A stretch of 64,000 nucleotides of DNA from Paenarthrobacter sp. AR 02 (GTDB lineage Bacteria > Actinomycetota > Actinomycetes > Actinomycetales > Micrococcaceae), in assembly GCF_021538675.1 (NCBI RefSeq), contig NZ_JAJUKH010000003.1, forward strand, positions 230,591 through 294,590, given 5' to 3'. Under the pieces are notes generated by a model. The model searched no databases and was not told the DNA's origin. It was given only the letters and a program-made list of their open reading frames with translations. Position numbers and translations under genes: made by a program. Shown piece after piece: positions 43,281 to 52,838 of this stretch; positions within the stretch are counted from its first letter, which is position 1; each line of letters opens with the position of its first letter.

Positions 43281-43316
43281 AAAGGAAGGGTTCCGCCGCG
43301 GCGGAACCCTTCCTTT
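43281..43316. terminator. Bidirectional terminator after regX3
   Basis: A 17-bp perfect stem with a 2-nt centre, flanked by A and T runs, lies between regX3 and the convergent lipoprotein gene. Confidence 0.88.
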
Positions 43317-43342
43317 GTTGTATGGCTTTCGTGTGCCGCCTG

Positions 43343-43909
43343 CTAGTGGCCGGCTGCTGCCGACTCCGTGGAGGTAGCAGTGGTGGACGGCGTGGCCGAT
43401 CCGGACGGCGAAGGCGTTGCCGAGCTGGACGGAAGGTACTTCTTGTATTCGGGCAGCGTTCCGTTGACAACAGGAATGTTGATCTGGGCGGAATCGGAAC
43501 CGCTGCGGACCGTTACCTTCGCCAGGCCGCCGGGTGCAGCGCCGGCCGTGCTGAGTACGGCAGCGTCGCTTTGCTCGTTCAGGTAGGTCTCCGACTTTGC
43601 CTTGACGGGGATTTCCGTCTGGGCGCCGTCCGCTCCGCTGATGGTCAGCGTTGCGTCCGAGTCGGACTGGTTGAATACGGCACCGATGACGCGGCCGGAT
43701 TCCTTCTCGCCCGAAGCAACAATCAGCATGTTGCGCAGCTGCAGCTTGCCGAGATCAGCTTTGATCCCGTCCGATGCCGAGTACTGGTGGGTAGTCTGCT
43801 GGGCGTTGACGAATCCGCAGCCGGTGACGGACAGAAGACCGACGCCGATTGCAGCCGCCGCAATTGCCAGCTTGCCGCGCTGGACAGGGTTCATCGCAGT
43901 ATTGCGCAC
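43343..43909 (-). CDS. LpqE-like lipoprotein
   Basis: A 188-residue predicted lipoprotein. A signal sequence (LAIAAAAIGVGLLSVTGCGF) with the lipobox LSVTGC is followed by a beta-rich domain (about 40-145) and a Ser/Thr/Pro-rich tail. In mycobacteria the lipoprotein LpqE occupies the same place next to carD, so this is likely its counterpart; the function of LpqE is unknown. It is divergent from carD across 278 bp, with GAGGAG 8 nt before the GTG at 43909. Confidence 0.78.
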   Translation of the reverse strand: MRNTAMNPVQRGKLAIAAAAIGVGLLSVTGCGFVNAQQTTHQYSASDGIKADLGKLQLRNMLIVASGEKESGRVIGAVFNQSDSDATLTISGADGAQTEIPVKAKSETYLNEQSDAAVLSTAGAAPGGLAKVTVRSGSDSAQINIPVVNGTLPEYKKYLPSSSATPSPSGSATPSTTATSTESAAAGH

Positions 43910-44187
43910 GACACCTACTCCTCAAGAGTCATTGGAACACTTTTCAGCCATAGCCTATCGGCAAACCCGTCGAAATAAGGATTCGGGGAGCGTATGTGGC
44001 GCAGTCAACGGGAACGATTTGTCCGACAGCTTCCCTGTTCGAAGCATCTTTCCTTGATTACGTCAAGAGGTTGGACGAATCCCTTTTGGGCCTCTTTCCC
44101 AGTATTGGCGCGGCTGAAGAGCCCATTCGATGCCAGTCGTATGCCTTAATCGTGATAGACTAATCTGCGGGAAAGGGGAAAGTCCAC

Positions 44188-44670
44188 ATGGTTTTTGAGG
44201 TCGGCGAGACAGTAGTTTACCCTCACCACGGTGCAGCAAAAATTGAGGAAATCAAGATGCGCACCATCAAGGGCGAAGAGAAGATGTATCTCAAGCTCAA
44301 GGTGGCTCAGGGTGATCTGACCATTGAAGTTCCAGCAGAGAACGTTGACCTTGTTGGGGTCCGGGACGTAGTGGGCAAAGAAGGCTTGGAGCACGTTTTT
44401 GACGTTCTCCGCGCCGAGTTCACTGAAGAGCCTACCAACTGGTCACGTCGTTACAAGGCGAACCTGGAGAAGCTTGCTTCGGGCGATGTCATCAAGGTGG
44501 CAGAGGTCGTTCGCGATCTTTGGCGTCGTGATCACGATCGCGGCCTTTCCGCAGGCGAGAAGCGCATGCTGGCCAAGGCGCGGCAGATTCTGATTTCAGA
44601 ACTGGCCCTGGCTGAGAAGACGGATGAAGAGAAGGCTGCAAGCGTTCTTGACGAGGTCTTGGCTTCCTAA
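44188..44670 (+). CDS. carD: CarD-family RNA polymerase regulator
   Basis: A 160-residue global regulator. The N-terminal RNAP-interacting domain has [20 protein letters not shown] and the C-terminal helical domain has [32 protein letters not shown], including the conserved tryptophan that contacts DNA at the transcription bubble. CarD binds the polymerase beta subunit and stabilises open complexes, especially at rRNA promoters. A GGAAAGGGG site precedes the ATG. TAGACT at 44156-44161 is a possible -10. Confidence 0.94.
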   Translation: MVFEVGETVVYPHHGAAKIEEIKMRTIKGEEKMYLKLKVAQGDLTIEVPAENVDLVGVRDVVGKEGLEHVFDVLRAEFTEEPTNWSRRYKANLEKLASGDVIKVAEVVRDLWRRDHDRGLSAGEKRMLAKARQILISELALAEKTDEEKAASVLDEVLAS

Positions 44671-44677
44671 GAATTGA

Positions 44678-44715
44678 GCCCCGGTGGTGCGAAAGCGCCG
44701 CCGGGTTTCTTTTTG
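44678..44715 (+). terminator. Intrinsic terminator after carD
   Basis: A 10-bp stem with two G-U pairs (CCCGGTGGTG / CGCCGCCGGG) and a 6-nt loop, followed by TTTCTTTTT. Confidence 0.8.
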
Positions 44716-44794
44716 CCCAAAAACGTGGGCGCCGTTCCACGGAACCCGCCCGCCATGTGGGTATTCCATGCAGAATGCGCATAACCTTGGGCGC

Positions 44795-45577
44795 ATGACT
44801 CATCCTTCCAAGCGCGCCGTTACGGCCGTGATCGTGGTGGCAGCCGGTTCCGGCGAACGCCTCGGATACGGCATGCCCAAAGCCCAGGTTCCGCTGGGCG
44901 GGGAAACCATCCTGATGCACGCACTGCGTGGCGTGGTGGCATCCGACGTCGCACGCCAGGTCTGCGTCGCCGTGCCCCAGGGCGATACTGCCCTCCGCGC
45001 GCTGATCGCCGAATTCACCGTTGACCTCGTTGACGGTGGCCCTGAAATTTCAGTCGTCGACGGCGGATCGACCCGCGCCGATTCCGTCCGCGCCGCTTTG
45101 GCTGCCTTGGAAGACGGGACCGAGTTCGTCCTCGTGCACGATGCTGCCCGCGCCCTGGCCCCGGAGCGCGTCTTCGAGCGGGTGGCCGAGGCCTTGGCCG
45201 CAGGCGCTAAAGCCGTCATCCCCACAATGCCCGTGGTCGACACGATCAAGACGGTCGCCGGGACCGACGGTGCGGATGCCTTGATCGCCCCTGAATTGGT
45301 CACCGGCACGGCTCCCCGCGAAGAGCTCCGCGCCGTACAGACCCCGCAGGGCTTTGAACTGGCTACGTTGCTCCGCGCCCACGAGGCTGCCGGGCTCTTC
45401 GACGGGAAGCAGGCCGCGGCCGTCACCGACGACGCTATGCTCGTCGAACTCCTGGGCGTCCCCGTTCACGCCGTTCGCGGGGCCAGCCAATCACTGAAAA
45501 TCACGACGCCGTTGGACCTCATCATCGCTGAAGGCCTGCTCGAGGGTCCCCTCGGCATCCGGTGGGTGGAGGGATAG
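44795..45577 (+). CDS. ispD: 2-C-methyl-D-erythritol 4-phosphate cytidylyltransferase
   Basis: A 260-residue enzyme of the non-mevalonate isoprenoid pathway, joining CTP to methylerythritol phosphate. The nucleotide-binding loop [23 protein letters not shown] and the late [12 protein letters not shown] motif are conserved. The ATG at 44795 lies 7 nt after TAACCT, suggesting a leaderless mRNA, so the gene may have its own promoter just after the carD terminator. Its stop overlaps the ispF start (TAGTG). Confidence 0.93.
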   Translation: MTHPSKRAVTAVIVVAAGSGERLGYGMPKAQVPLGGETILMHALRGVVASDVARQVCVAVPQGDTALRALIAEFTVDLVDGGPEISVVDGGSTRADSVRAALAALEDGTEFVLVHDAARALAPERVFERVAEALAAGAKAVIPTMPVVDTIKTVAGTDGADALIAPELVTGTAPREELRAVQTPQGFELATLLRAHEAAGLFDGKQAAAVTDDAMLVELLGVPVHAVRGASQSLKITTPLDLIIAEGLLEGPLGIRWVEG

Positions 45578-46116
45578 TGGCTGCCGAGAACATGCTGCTG
45601 CCCCGGACCGGCATCGGCATCGATGTCCACGCCTTTGCCCCTGACGACGACCCCCAGCCGCTCTGGTTGGGCGGGCTTCTTTGGGAGGGTGAGCAAGGGC
45701 TGTCAGGCCATTCCGACGGCGATTGCGTCGCCCACGCAGCTGCGGACGCGCTTTTCTCCGCCTGTGGCATCGGCGACCTCGGAACGCACTTCGGCACGGA
45801 CCGCCCCGAGTACGCCGGGGCGTCGGGGGTCAAGCTTCTCGGAGAAGCCGCCCGGATCGTGCGCGAGGCAGGCTTCGAAATCGGCAACGTAGCCGTCCAG
45901 TTCGTCGCCAACCGACCAAAGTTCGGCCCCCGGCGCGAGGAATCCCAACGGGTCCTGAGCCAGGCCGCCAACGCTCCGGTCAGTGTCACCGCTACCACCA
46001 GCGACGGTCTGGGTTTCACCGGACGCGGCGAAGGTATCTCCGCCGTCGCCACTGCCCTCGTCTACCCGGCTGCCAGCCCCCACCCGGGACCCGCGAAAGG
46101 TGCGCCGCATGCCTAA
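45577..46116 (+). CDS. ispF: 2-C-methyl-D-erythritol 2,4-cyclodiphosphate synthase
   Basis: A 179-residue trimeric enzyme, next step but one after IspD. Metal ligands are in GIDVHAF (Asp and His) and [16 protein letters not shown] (His), and the family motif [11 protein letters not shown] and [17 protein letters not shown] are present. It begins at GTG 45577 inside the ispD stop. Adjacent ispD-ispF genes are the usual arrangement. The lipoprotein gene overlaps its end. Confidence 0.93.
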   Translation: MAAENMLLPRTGIGIDVHAFAPDDDPQPLWLGGLLWEGEQGLSGHSDGDCVAHAAADALFSACGIGDLGTHFGTDRPEYAGASGVKLLGEAARIVREAGFEIGNVAVQFVANRPKFGPRREESQRVLSQAANAPVSVTATTSDGLGFTGRGEGISAVATALVYPAASPHPGPAKGAPHA

Positions 46117-46465
46117 GTCACCTACCGGCGTCGTACGTCCCGCCGTGCTGCTGTCCGCAGGGCTTGCCGCCGTGCTCCTGCTGGGCGGCTGTGCAGGGGC
46201 GCCAAAGATGGACGTGAAGGCCAGTTGCGACTTCCTGAACGGTGACGCCTTCAAACCGGACGGCAACCAACAACAGCAGTCGAAGCAGCTCGCTGAGCAC
46301 TACCACGAGCTGGGGGACAAGCTGGCCCCGGAGATTGCCGATCCCATCAAGGAAATGGCCGCGATCATGGACAAGGCTGCTGCCTCGTCGCTGGGGGCGG
46401 CCACCCAGGAGCAACAGGAAAAGCTCAAGGTGCAGTTCAACAAGATCGGCGAATACTGCAAGTAG
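46109..46465 (+). CDS. Small lipoprotein of unknown function
   Basis: A 118-residue protein beginning inside the end of ispF (8-nt overlap). A signal sequence ends in the lipobox LLLGGCAG. The mature part is helical and charged, with two cysteines (SCDFLNG, GEYCK) that could form a disulfide. No match to a known family is evident. It sits between ispF and cysS in the same direction. Confidence 0.72.
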   Translation: MPKSPTGVVRPAVLLSAGLAAVLLLGGCAGAPKMDVKASCDFLNGDAFKPDGNQQQQSKQLAEHYHELGDKLAPEIADPIKEMAAIMDKAAASSLGAATQEQQEKLKVQFNKIGEYCK

Positions 46466-46500
46466 GCAGGTCATGCCGCGTCATCGGCTAATCTGGAGCG

Positions 46501-47955
46501 GTGACCCTGCGCTTTTATGACACCGCCTCCGCCGAAGTCCGCGACTTCGTTCCCCTCGAAGACGGCAAGGCCAGCGTCTACTACTGCGGAGCCACCGTCC
46601 AGGGAATGCCACACGTGGGTCACGTCCGGTCCGCCATCGCTTTCGACCAGCTGACCCGTTGGCTGGAATTCCGCGGCCTCCGCGTCACCGTGGTGCGCAA
46701 CGTCACCGACATTGACGACAAGATCCTGGCCAAGTCCCAGCAGTCGTTTGGCCCGGACTGGGACGCTGAACCCACGGCCAAGCATGCCGAGGAATGGTGG
46801 GCTTTGGCCTACCGGTACGAGCAGGAATTCGAGAAAGCCTACGAATCCCTGGGCGTCCAGCGGCCCACCTACGAGCCCCGTGCAACCGGACATATCCCGG
46901 AGATGCACGCACTCATCCAGCGGCTCATCGACCGGGGACACGCCTATCCTGCGCTGGACGACTCCGGGGACGTCTACTTCGATGTCCGCTCGTGGAGCAA
47001 GTACGGCTCGCTGACGCGGCAAAACATTGATGACATGCAAGGCGCCGCCGACGCCGACCCTCGGGGCAAGCGCGACGCCCGCGACTTCGCGCTGTGGAAG
47101 GGTTACAAGGAAGGCGAGCCTGTCACCGCGAAGTGGGATTCGCCGTGGGGTGCGGGCCGTCCTGGCTGGCACCTCGAGTGCTCCGCCATGGTGACCAAGT
47201 ACCTGGGCACGCGTTTCGATATCCACGGTGGAGGACTGGACCTCCGCTTCCCGCACCACGAGAACGAGATGGCGCAGTCCCAAGCTGCAGGGGACGAGTT
47301 CGCCAACTTCTGGATGCACAACGGCATGGTCACTTTCGAAGGCGAAAAGATGTCCAAGTCCATTGGCAACACCGTAAGCCCCGCCGAAATGCTGGAGCTC
47401 GCCTCACCACGCGTGGTCCGCTACTACCTCGGCCAAGCACACTACCGCTCCGTCCTGGACTACCGGCCCACGTCGCTCCAGGAAGCCGCCGCGGCCGTGG
47501 AACGCATTGACGGGTTCATCTCCAAGGCCACGGCAAAGGTGGGCCGGGACGCCGTCGAGATCGCACCCCAAAGTGCCATGCCCGCTGCCTTCATTGCCGC
47601 CATGGACGACGACCTCAACGTGCCCCAGGCGCTCGGTGTGCTGCACGAAACCGTCCGCGCTGGGAACACTGCGCTGGCCTCCGGTGACCTCGAGGCGACC
47701 AAGGCTGCGCTTGATTCCGTGATGTCCATGACAGAGGTCCTTGGCCTGGATTCCGTCACCCAGCCCGAAGCTACCCGGGGCCGGGAGCACGCCGCGCTGG
47801 AAGTCCTGGTGGAAGCCCAACTCCAGGCGCGCGCAGCAGCGAGGGCCAGCAAGGACTGGGCAGCATCCGATGCCATCCGTGACACGCTCGCTGCCGCCGG
47901 CGTCGTCGTCGAAGATGGTGCGGACGGCGCTACCTGGAGCCTGAAGCGCGACTGA
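46501..47955 (+). CDS. cysS: Cysteinyl-tRNA synthetase
   Basis: A 484-residue class I synthetase charging tRNA-Cys. The HIGH-type motif is PHVGHVRSA (near residue 34), zinc ligands are in YCGATVQ, LECSAM and HHENE, and KMSKS is at residues 283-287. It starts at GTG 46501, with TAATCT 6 nt upstream, so a leaderless mRNA is possible (GGAG also overlaps the gap). A cysS-rlmB order is common in actinobacteria. Confidence 0.95.
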   Translation: MTLRFYDTASAEVRDFVPLEDGKASVYYCGATVQGMPHVGHVRSAIAFDQLTRWLEFRGLRVTVVRNVTDIDDKILAKSQQSFGPDWDAEPTAKHAEEWWALAYRYEQEFEKAYESLGVQRPTYEPRATGHIPEMHALIQRLIDRGHAYPALDDSGDVYFDVRSWSKYGSLTRQNIDDMQGAADADPRGKRDARDFALWKGYKEGEPVTAKWDSPWGAGRPGWHLECSAMVTKYLGTRFDIHGGGLDLRFPHHENEMAQSQAAGDEFANFWMHNGMVTFEGEKMSKSIGNTVSPAEMLELASPRVVRYYLGQAHYRSVLDYRPTSLQEAAAAVERIDGFISKATAKVGRDAVEIAPQSAMPAAFIAAMDDDLNVPQALGVLHETVRAGNTALASGDLEATKAALDSVMSMTEVLGLDSVTQPEATRGREHAALEVLVEAQLQARAAARASKDWAASDAIRDTLAAAGVVVEDGADGATWSLKRD

Positions 47956-48035
47956 CAAGGGGCCTCGACGGCCGAATTGCATTGGGTCAGTAGACTTGAT
48001 TCCAGACTTACTCACGAAATCAAGGATGGAATCTC

Positions 48036-49022
48036 ATGGCCAATAATGGTCGCCGGTCGGTCAAGCAGAAGAAGGGCCCCACCACCGGAACCGGTGGCCA
48101 CGGCCGCAAGGCCCTGGAAGGCAAGGGTCCTACGCCCAAGGCGGAGGACCGCACCTACCACAAGGCATTCAAGAACAAGCAGCTCGCGGAGCGCTCGGCC
48201 GCCAAGCGCGGGCCGGCACGTCCGGGCTCAGGCGCACGCTCAGGTCCCAAGGGCCGCGCGACGGAAGAACTGGTTACTGGACGCAACTCCGTGGTCGAAG
48301 CCCTCCGCGCGGGTATCCCGGCCAAGGCGCTGCACGTAGCCATCCGCATTGAGATGGACGACCGCGTCAAGGAATCCCTGAAGCTCGCAGCCGAGCGCGG
48401 TATCCCGCTGCTCGAAACCGGCAAGCCCGAGCTCGACCGCCTGACCGAGGACGCCGTCCACCAGGGGCTCGTACTGCAGATCCCGCCCTACGAATACCAG
48501 GACGCGTACGACCTCGCCGACGAAACCATCGCCAAATGGAAGAAGGGGCACATCTCCAACGCCCCCATCTTCGTGGCCCTCGACGGCATCACCGACCCCC
48601 GCAACCTCGGCGCGATCATCCGCTCCGTCTCCGCGTTCAGCGGCCACGGCGTGATCGTCCCCGAGCGTCGCTCCGTCGGCGTCACAGCGTCCGCTTGGAA
48701 GACCAGCGCCGGTGCCGCTGTCCGCGTGCCCGTGGCCCGCGCGTCGAACCTCAACAACGCGCTCAAGCAGTTCAAGAACATGGGCATCTACGTCCTGGGC
48801 CTGGACGGCGACGGCGATGTTTCGTTGCCCGACCTCACCGTAGCCACCGAACCGGTGTGCATCGTGGTTGGCTCCGAAGGCAAGGGCCTGAGCCGTTTGG
48901 TCCGCGAAAACTGCGACCAGATCGTGTCCATCCCGATTGACTCGTCCATGGAGTCGCTCAACGCATCCATGGCCGTGGGAATCTCGCTGTACGAAGTATC
49001 GAGGCAGCGTTCCGCCAAGTAG
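48036..49022 (+). CDS. rlmB: 23S rRNA (guanosine-2'-O)-methyltransferase RlmB
   Basis: A 328-residue SPOUT methyltransferase modifying 23S rRNA G2251 (E. coli numbering). The first 75 residues are a basic, disordered RNA-binding extension. An RNA-binding L30-like domain follows, then the knot fold with NLGAIIRSVSAFSGHGVIVP, VVGSEGKGLSRLVRENCD and SMESLNASMAVGISLYE, the three SpoU motifs. AAGGA precedes the ATG. Confidence 0.93.
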   Translation: MANNGRRSVKQKKGPTTGTGGHGRKALEGKGPTPKAEDRTYHKAFKNKQLAERSAAKRGPARPGSGARSGPKGRATEELVTGRNSVVEALRAGIPAKALHVAIRIEMDDRVKESLKLAAERGIPLLETGKPELDRLTEDAVHQGLVLQIPPYEYQDAYDLADETIAKWKKGHISNAPIFVALDGITDPRNLGAIIRSVSAFSGHGVIVPERRSVGVTASAWKTSAGAAVRVPVARASNLNNALKQFKNMGIYVLGLDGDGDVSLPDLTVATEPVCIVVGSEGKGLSRLVRENCDQIVSIPIDSSMESLNASMAVGISLYEVSRQRSAK

Positions 49023-49088
49023 GCCCCAAGGCGCCGCAAGCGCCATCCTCGTGATGGCTCTCGTGGCGCCTTTCGTGCGCCTCGACCC

Positions 49089-49205
49089 GACGCTCTCGCA
49101 CGTCCCGCCTGTTTGGGGTGGACGCTCTCTCACGTCCCGCCAGTTTGGGGTGGACGCTCTCTCACGTTCCGCCTGTTTGGTGTGGACGCTCGCTCAGTTC
49201 TCGCC
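49089..49205. repeat. 32-bp tandem repeat array (3.5 units)
   Basis: Three full 32-bp units (49089-49120, 49121-49152, 49153-49184) and a partial fourth. Each begins GACGCTCTCTCACGT or a close variant and ends with TTTGGGGTG. They lie between rlmB and the nitrilase-family gene; the rest of this 260-bp gap holds two GGGGTAGGGATGTGAG copies in the opposite orientation. Confidence 0.85.
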
Positions 49206-49285
49206 GCGATGTGGAGGAGCGTTGGGCTCAAGGGGTAGGGATGTGAGAGAGGGACGGCCGGGAGGGGTAGGGATGTGAGGGAGGG

Positions 49286-50098
49286 CTAGAAGTCGCGGCG
49301 GTTGGCCAGGACGGGAAGTTTTTGGCGGGCTTCTTCGACGTCGGCGGGGTCGAGGTCGGCGAAGATGAGGCCGGGCTCGCTTTCGAGCGCCTCCAGGACC
49401 TGGCCAAAGGGGGATACGACGGCGGAGTACCCGACTCCCGTGGGCGCGGTGCCTTTGGCTTCGATGCCTTGGGTGGCGGGGTCCCCCTGGCCACAAGCGA
49501 GCACGAACGTGGTGGTGTCCACGGCGCGGGCCCTGGCCAGAAGCTGCCATTGCTCGGCCTTGCCGGGTCCTGATCCCCATGACGCGGACACGATGTTCAC
49601 CACGGCGCCGCGTTGGGCGTTGGCCGTGAAGAGTGCAGGAAACCGGATGTCGTAGCAGGTGGCCAAACCGAAGGTGACGCCGCCGGCGTCGAACGTCACC
49701 GGGTCTGTACCGGCCTCAACGGTGTCCGATTCCGCAAAGCCGAACGCGTCGAAGAGGTGGATCTTGTCGTAACTGGCCTCGACGCCGGGCCCGGTGACCA
49801 GAAGCGTGTTCCGCACCCGCGGATTACCCGCCTCGGAGGGAGCGCCGGGTGTGAACATACCCGCGACGATCACCACATCAAGCTCCTCAGCGAGGGCGCG
49901 CACGTGGCTGGCCCACGGTCCGTCGAGGGGTTCGGCGATGTCCAACAGCGAGTTCCCGAACGCGCGCATCATGGCCTCCGGGAAAACCACAAGCCCGGCT
50001 CCGCCCTCCTTGGCGCGGCGGGCGTACTCCTCCAGGAGCCGCAGATTTTCGGTCAGATCCCGGCCGGTGATGACTTGGGCGAGTGCAACGCGCACCAT
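49286..50098 (-). CDS. Nitrilase-superfamily carbon-nitrogen hydrolase
   Basis: A 270-residue amidohydrolase. The Glu-Lys-Cys triad is clear: Glu in VVFPEAMM, Lys in YDKIHLFDAFGF and Cys in ATCYDIRFP. It resembles the omega-amidase/NIT group acting on short amides. GGAGG precedes the ATG at 50098; the longer frame upstream is antisense to glgX. It diverges from glgX across about 95 bp. The substrate is not predictable. Confidence 0.87.
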   Translation of the reverse strand: MVRVALAQVITGRDLTENLRLLEEYARRAKEGGAGLVVFPEAMMRAFGNSLLDIAEPLDGPWASHVRALAEELDVVIVAGMFTPGAPSEAGNPRVRNTLLVTGPGVEASYDKIHLFDAFGFAESDTVEAGTDPVTFDAGGVTFGLATCYDIRFPALFTANAQRGAVVNIVSASWGSGPGKAEQWQLLARARAVDTTTFVLACGQGDPATQGIEAKGTAPTGVGYSAVVSPFGQVLEALESEPGLIFADLDPADVEEARQKLPVLANRRDF

Positions 50099-50192
50099 TG
50101 AACCTCCAGTTGTCTCCGTTCCAGTATGCCAAGTAATGAATTCACTGGGCCGAACGTCGTCACATGAGCGCCGGACGCGGCACATAGTGGGC

Positions 50193-52328
50193 GTGGAACT
50201 AAACTTGCAATCAATGGTTATGCCTATCTTTGACACAGAAGCTGCCGTCGATGCGTCGCGGCCCCGGCCCCTCGGACTGAGCACGCCCCAGCCCGGCCTT
50301 TCCGGTGCGACGGATGCGCAGGACCATGAAGTGAATGTGGCCGTCTTCGCGCCTGACTTGGAGCGGGTGGAGGTTGCCTTCCAGTCCCCGGGTGCCCCAT
50401 GGCGCGCGCAGGTTCTTCCCAACGTGGAAGATGGCGTGCATTTCGGGCTGATCGCCGGAATGCCGCCCGGCACCCGTTATGGTTTCCGCGAGGCACCCGC
50501 AGAGGCTGGCCTCCCCATGCCGGTTCCTGCTTTGGACCTGGACGACGACGGCGGGACCGGGCTGCTGCTCGACCCCTACGGTCGCGCTGTGGACCAGCGG
50601 GGCGAGTTCCTCACGAGCGTCTACATGGACAACAGCTTTGATTGGGGCGACGACCAGCCGCCAAAGACACCCATGCGGACGTCCGTGATTTATGAAGCCC
50701 ACGTCCGCGGGCAGACGATGCTTCACCCGGACATCCCGGAGCACCTCCGCGGCACGTACGCGGGAATGGCGCATCCTGTCATGATCCAGCACCTCACGGA
50801 GCTGGGGATTACCGCGGTTCAGTTGTTGCCCATCCACTTCCACTTGGATGAGGCGCACCTGCAGGACCTTGGCATGACCAACTACTGGGGCTACAACACG
50901 GCGGCATTCTTTGCCCCGCATGCCGACTACGCCACCGAGGCTGCCCGGAGCGCCGGCCCGCACGCAGTGCAGGATGAGCTCAAGGGCATGATCAAGTTGC
51001 TGCATGCGGCCGGCATCGAGGTGATCCTCGATGTTGTGTACAACCACACAGCCGAGGCAGGACCTGACGGGCCCGCCATCAGCTTCCGGGGGTTGGCTGA
51101 GAAGCGCTACTACCGGCACGACGCCCACGGACGCTACCTGGACACCACCGGCTGCGGAAACACGTTGGACTTCAGCGATCCGGTGGTAGTGGACCTTGCC
51201 CTGGATTCCTTGCGTTACTGGGTGAACGACTTCCACGTGGACGGTTTCCGCTTCGACCTTGCGGTGACCCTGTGCCGTGACGCGGGGAACACATTCGACC
51301 CGCAGCACCCATTCCTGCAAGCCATTGCCGAGGACCCGGTGTTGTCTGAGGTAAAGCTCATCGCCGAGCCGTGGGATGTAGGCTATGGCGGCTGGCAGAC
51401 AGGCCGCTTCCCGCAGGGCTGGTCGGACTGGAATGACCACTTCCGCGACGGCGTACGCAGCTTCTGGCTGTCCGACCGCGCAGCCATTGAGGCCGGTGGC
51501 CAGGGTGGTTCCGTGGCGTCGTTAGCCGAGCTCATGGCCGGTTCAGCCAATCTCTTTGCCTCGTCCGGGCGGACGCGCCTGGCCTCAGTCAACTTCATCA
51601 CGGCCCACGATGGCTTCACGTTGAAGGACCTGGTCAGCTACGACCGTAAGCACAATGAGGCCAACGGTGAGCAGAACCGCGACGGGCACGGCGACAACCG
51701 GAGCTACAACCACGGCGTGGAGGGCCGCAGCGAGAATGAGGCGATTGTTGCCGCCCGTTCCTTGTCCATCCGCAACCTGATGGCCACGTTGCTGCTGTCC
51801 TTCGGTGTCCCCATGATCACGGCCGGTGACGAGCTTGGCCGAACACAGCAGGGCAACAACAATGCTTACTGCCAGGACAACCCCACGGCCTGGCTGGACT
51901 GGAGCCGCACGCAGGAAGCCAACGCCATGTTCCGGACCACACGGGAGCTGGTCAGGCTTCGCAGGTGGTTCCTGCGGCACCAGCCGGACAGCTTCCCTGG
52001 CCAGGCGAATGAGACGAGCCTGCAGTGGTTCGATGACAAGGGCAAACGGATGACTCCGGCCCGCTGGAACGACCCCAACGTCCGCTCGGTCCAACTGCTG
52101 ATGGGCCATGAAGACAGCGAGATCAGGGGCCTGATCGTCGTAAACGGCAGCAACCACGACGTGAAGATGATCTTGCCGGAGATCCTGAGCGAGTCGGGCA
52201 TCGGCAAGCGGATGTTTGAACTCCGCTTCACCACGTCGGTGCTGCACGAGCGTCGCAAGGGGGCGTTGGTGGCGTCGGGCGAGCGGGATATCCTGCAAGC
52301 CAACACCATCAACATCTACCGCACGTAG
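50193..52328 (+). CDS. glgX: Glycogen debranching enzyme GlgX
   Basis: A 711-residue GH13 isoamylase-type enzyme that removes short branches from glycogen. A CBM48 beta domain is followed by the (beta/alpha)8 barrel with DVVYNHTAEAG, the nucleophile region DGFRFDLAVTLCRD, LIAEPWDVG with the acid glutamate, and FITAHDGFTLKDLVSY with the third carboxylate. GTG 50193 is chosen; ATG at 50214 and 50220 are also possible because no ribosome site is visible. It is followed by the barnase gene after 24 nt. Confidence 0.9.
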   Translation: MELNLQSMVMPIFDTEAAVDASRPRPLGLSTPQPGLSGATDAQDHEVNVAVFAPDLERVEVAFQSPGAPWRAQVLPNVEDGVHFGLIAGMPPGTRYGFREAPAEAGLPMPVPALDLDDDGGTGLLLDPYGRAVDQRGEFLTSVYMDNSFDWGDDQPPKTPMRTSVIYEAHVRGQTMLHPDIPEHLRGTYAGMAHPVMIQHLTELGITAVQLLPIHFHLDEAHLQDLGMTNYWGYNTAAFFAPHADYATEAARSAGPHAVQDELKGMIKLLHAAGIEVILDVVYNHTAEAGPDGPAISFRGLAEKRYYRHDAHGRYLDTTGCGNTLDFSDPVVVDLALDSLRYWVNDFHVDGFRFDLAVTLCRDAGNTFDPQHPFLQAIAEDPVLSEVKLIAEPWDVGYGGWQTGRFPQGWSDWNDHFRDGVRSFWLSDRAAIEAGGQGGSVASLAELMAGSANLFASSGRTRLASVNFITAHDGFTLKDLVSYDRKHNEANGEQNRDGHGDNRSYNHGVEGRSENEAIVAARSLSIRNLMATLLLSFGVPMITAGDELGRTQQGNNNAYCQDNPTAWLDWSRTQEANAMFRTTRELVRLRRWFLRHQPDSFPGQANETSLQWFDDKGKRMTPARWNDPNVRSVQLLMGHEDSEIRGLIVVNGSNHDVKMILPEILSESGIGKRMFELRFTTSVLHERRKGALVASGERDILQANTINIYRT

Positions 52329-52352
52329 CCCCAACCGAACAGGAAATCCCAC

Positions 52353-52832
52353 ATGAACCGCAGCCGCAGCAAACTGGTGGCTTTCGCGGGGCTGGTGATC
52401 GCCGTCGTCGTGCTTGTCGTCGCCATGGTGGGCGGCGGCGCCCTGACCGCCCCCTTCACCGCGCCGCTGACACCTTCCAGCGCGCAAACCGGGACGCCGG
52501 TACCTGGCGCCGTTTCCACGGCGGCCGCCGGCGTGGCGAACCCTTCCAGCCTGCCCACGATCAACGCGTCGCAGCTCCCCAAGGAAGCCCGGCAGACACT
52601 GGCCCTGATCGCGAAGGGTGGTCCATACCCGTACGACCGTGACGGCGTGAACTTCGGCAACTTTGAAGGATTGCTCCCCAAGAAGACCAGCGGCTTCTAT
52701 AAGGAGTACACCGTTGTTACGCCGGGAGAATCGGACCGCGGCGCACGCCGGATCATCGTGGGCAAGGACACCGCCAAGTACTACACCGCCGACCATTACG
52801 TGTCGTTCAAGTTCATTGTCGAAGGCAAGTAG
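52353..52832 (+). CDS. Barnase-family guanyl-specific ribonuclease
   Basis: A 159-residue exported RNase. An N-terminal membrane helix (about 8-30) is followed by a Pro/Thr/Ala-rich linker and the ribonuclease domain (about 72-159). The catalytic residues are in place: Glu118 in GFYKEYTV, Arg133 in RGARRIIV and His148 in TADHYVSF, with spacing like RNase Sa. It cuts RNA at guanosine. The barstar gene starts 6 nt downstream, so the cell makes the inhibitor together with the enzyme. Confidence 0.9.
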   Translation: MNRSRSKLVAFAGLVIAVVVLVVAMVGGGALTAPFTAPLTPSSAQTGTPVPGAVSTAAAGVANPSSLPTINASQLPKEARQTLALIAKGGPYPYDRDGVNFGNFEGLLPKKTSGFYKEYTVVTPGESDRGARRIIVGKDTAKYYTADHYVSFKFIVEGK

Positions 52833-52838
52833 GAGCCC

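Noticed and set aside
49089..49205. Regular 32-bp repeats resembling a CRISPR array
   Set aside because: Units are directly adjacent with no unique spacers, only three to four copies exist, and no cas genes are nearby. They are intergenic tandem repeats.
49794..50192. Upstream extension of glgX across the nitrilase-family gene
   Set aside because: It overlaps a gene with a complete Glu-Lys-Cys triad on the other strand; GlgX-like sequence begins only after about 50193.
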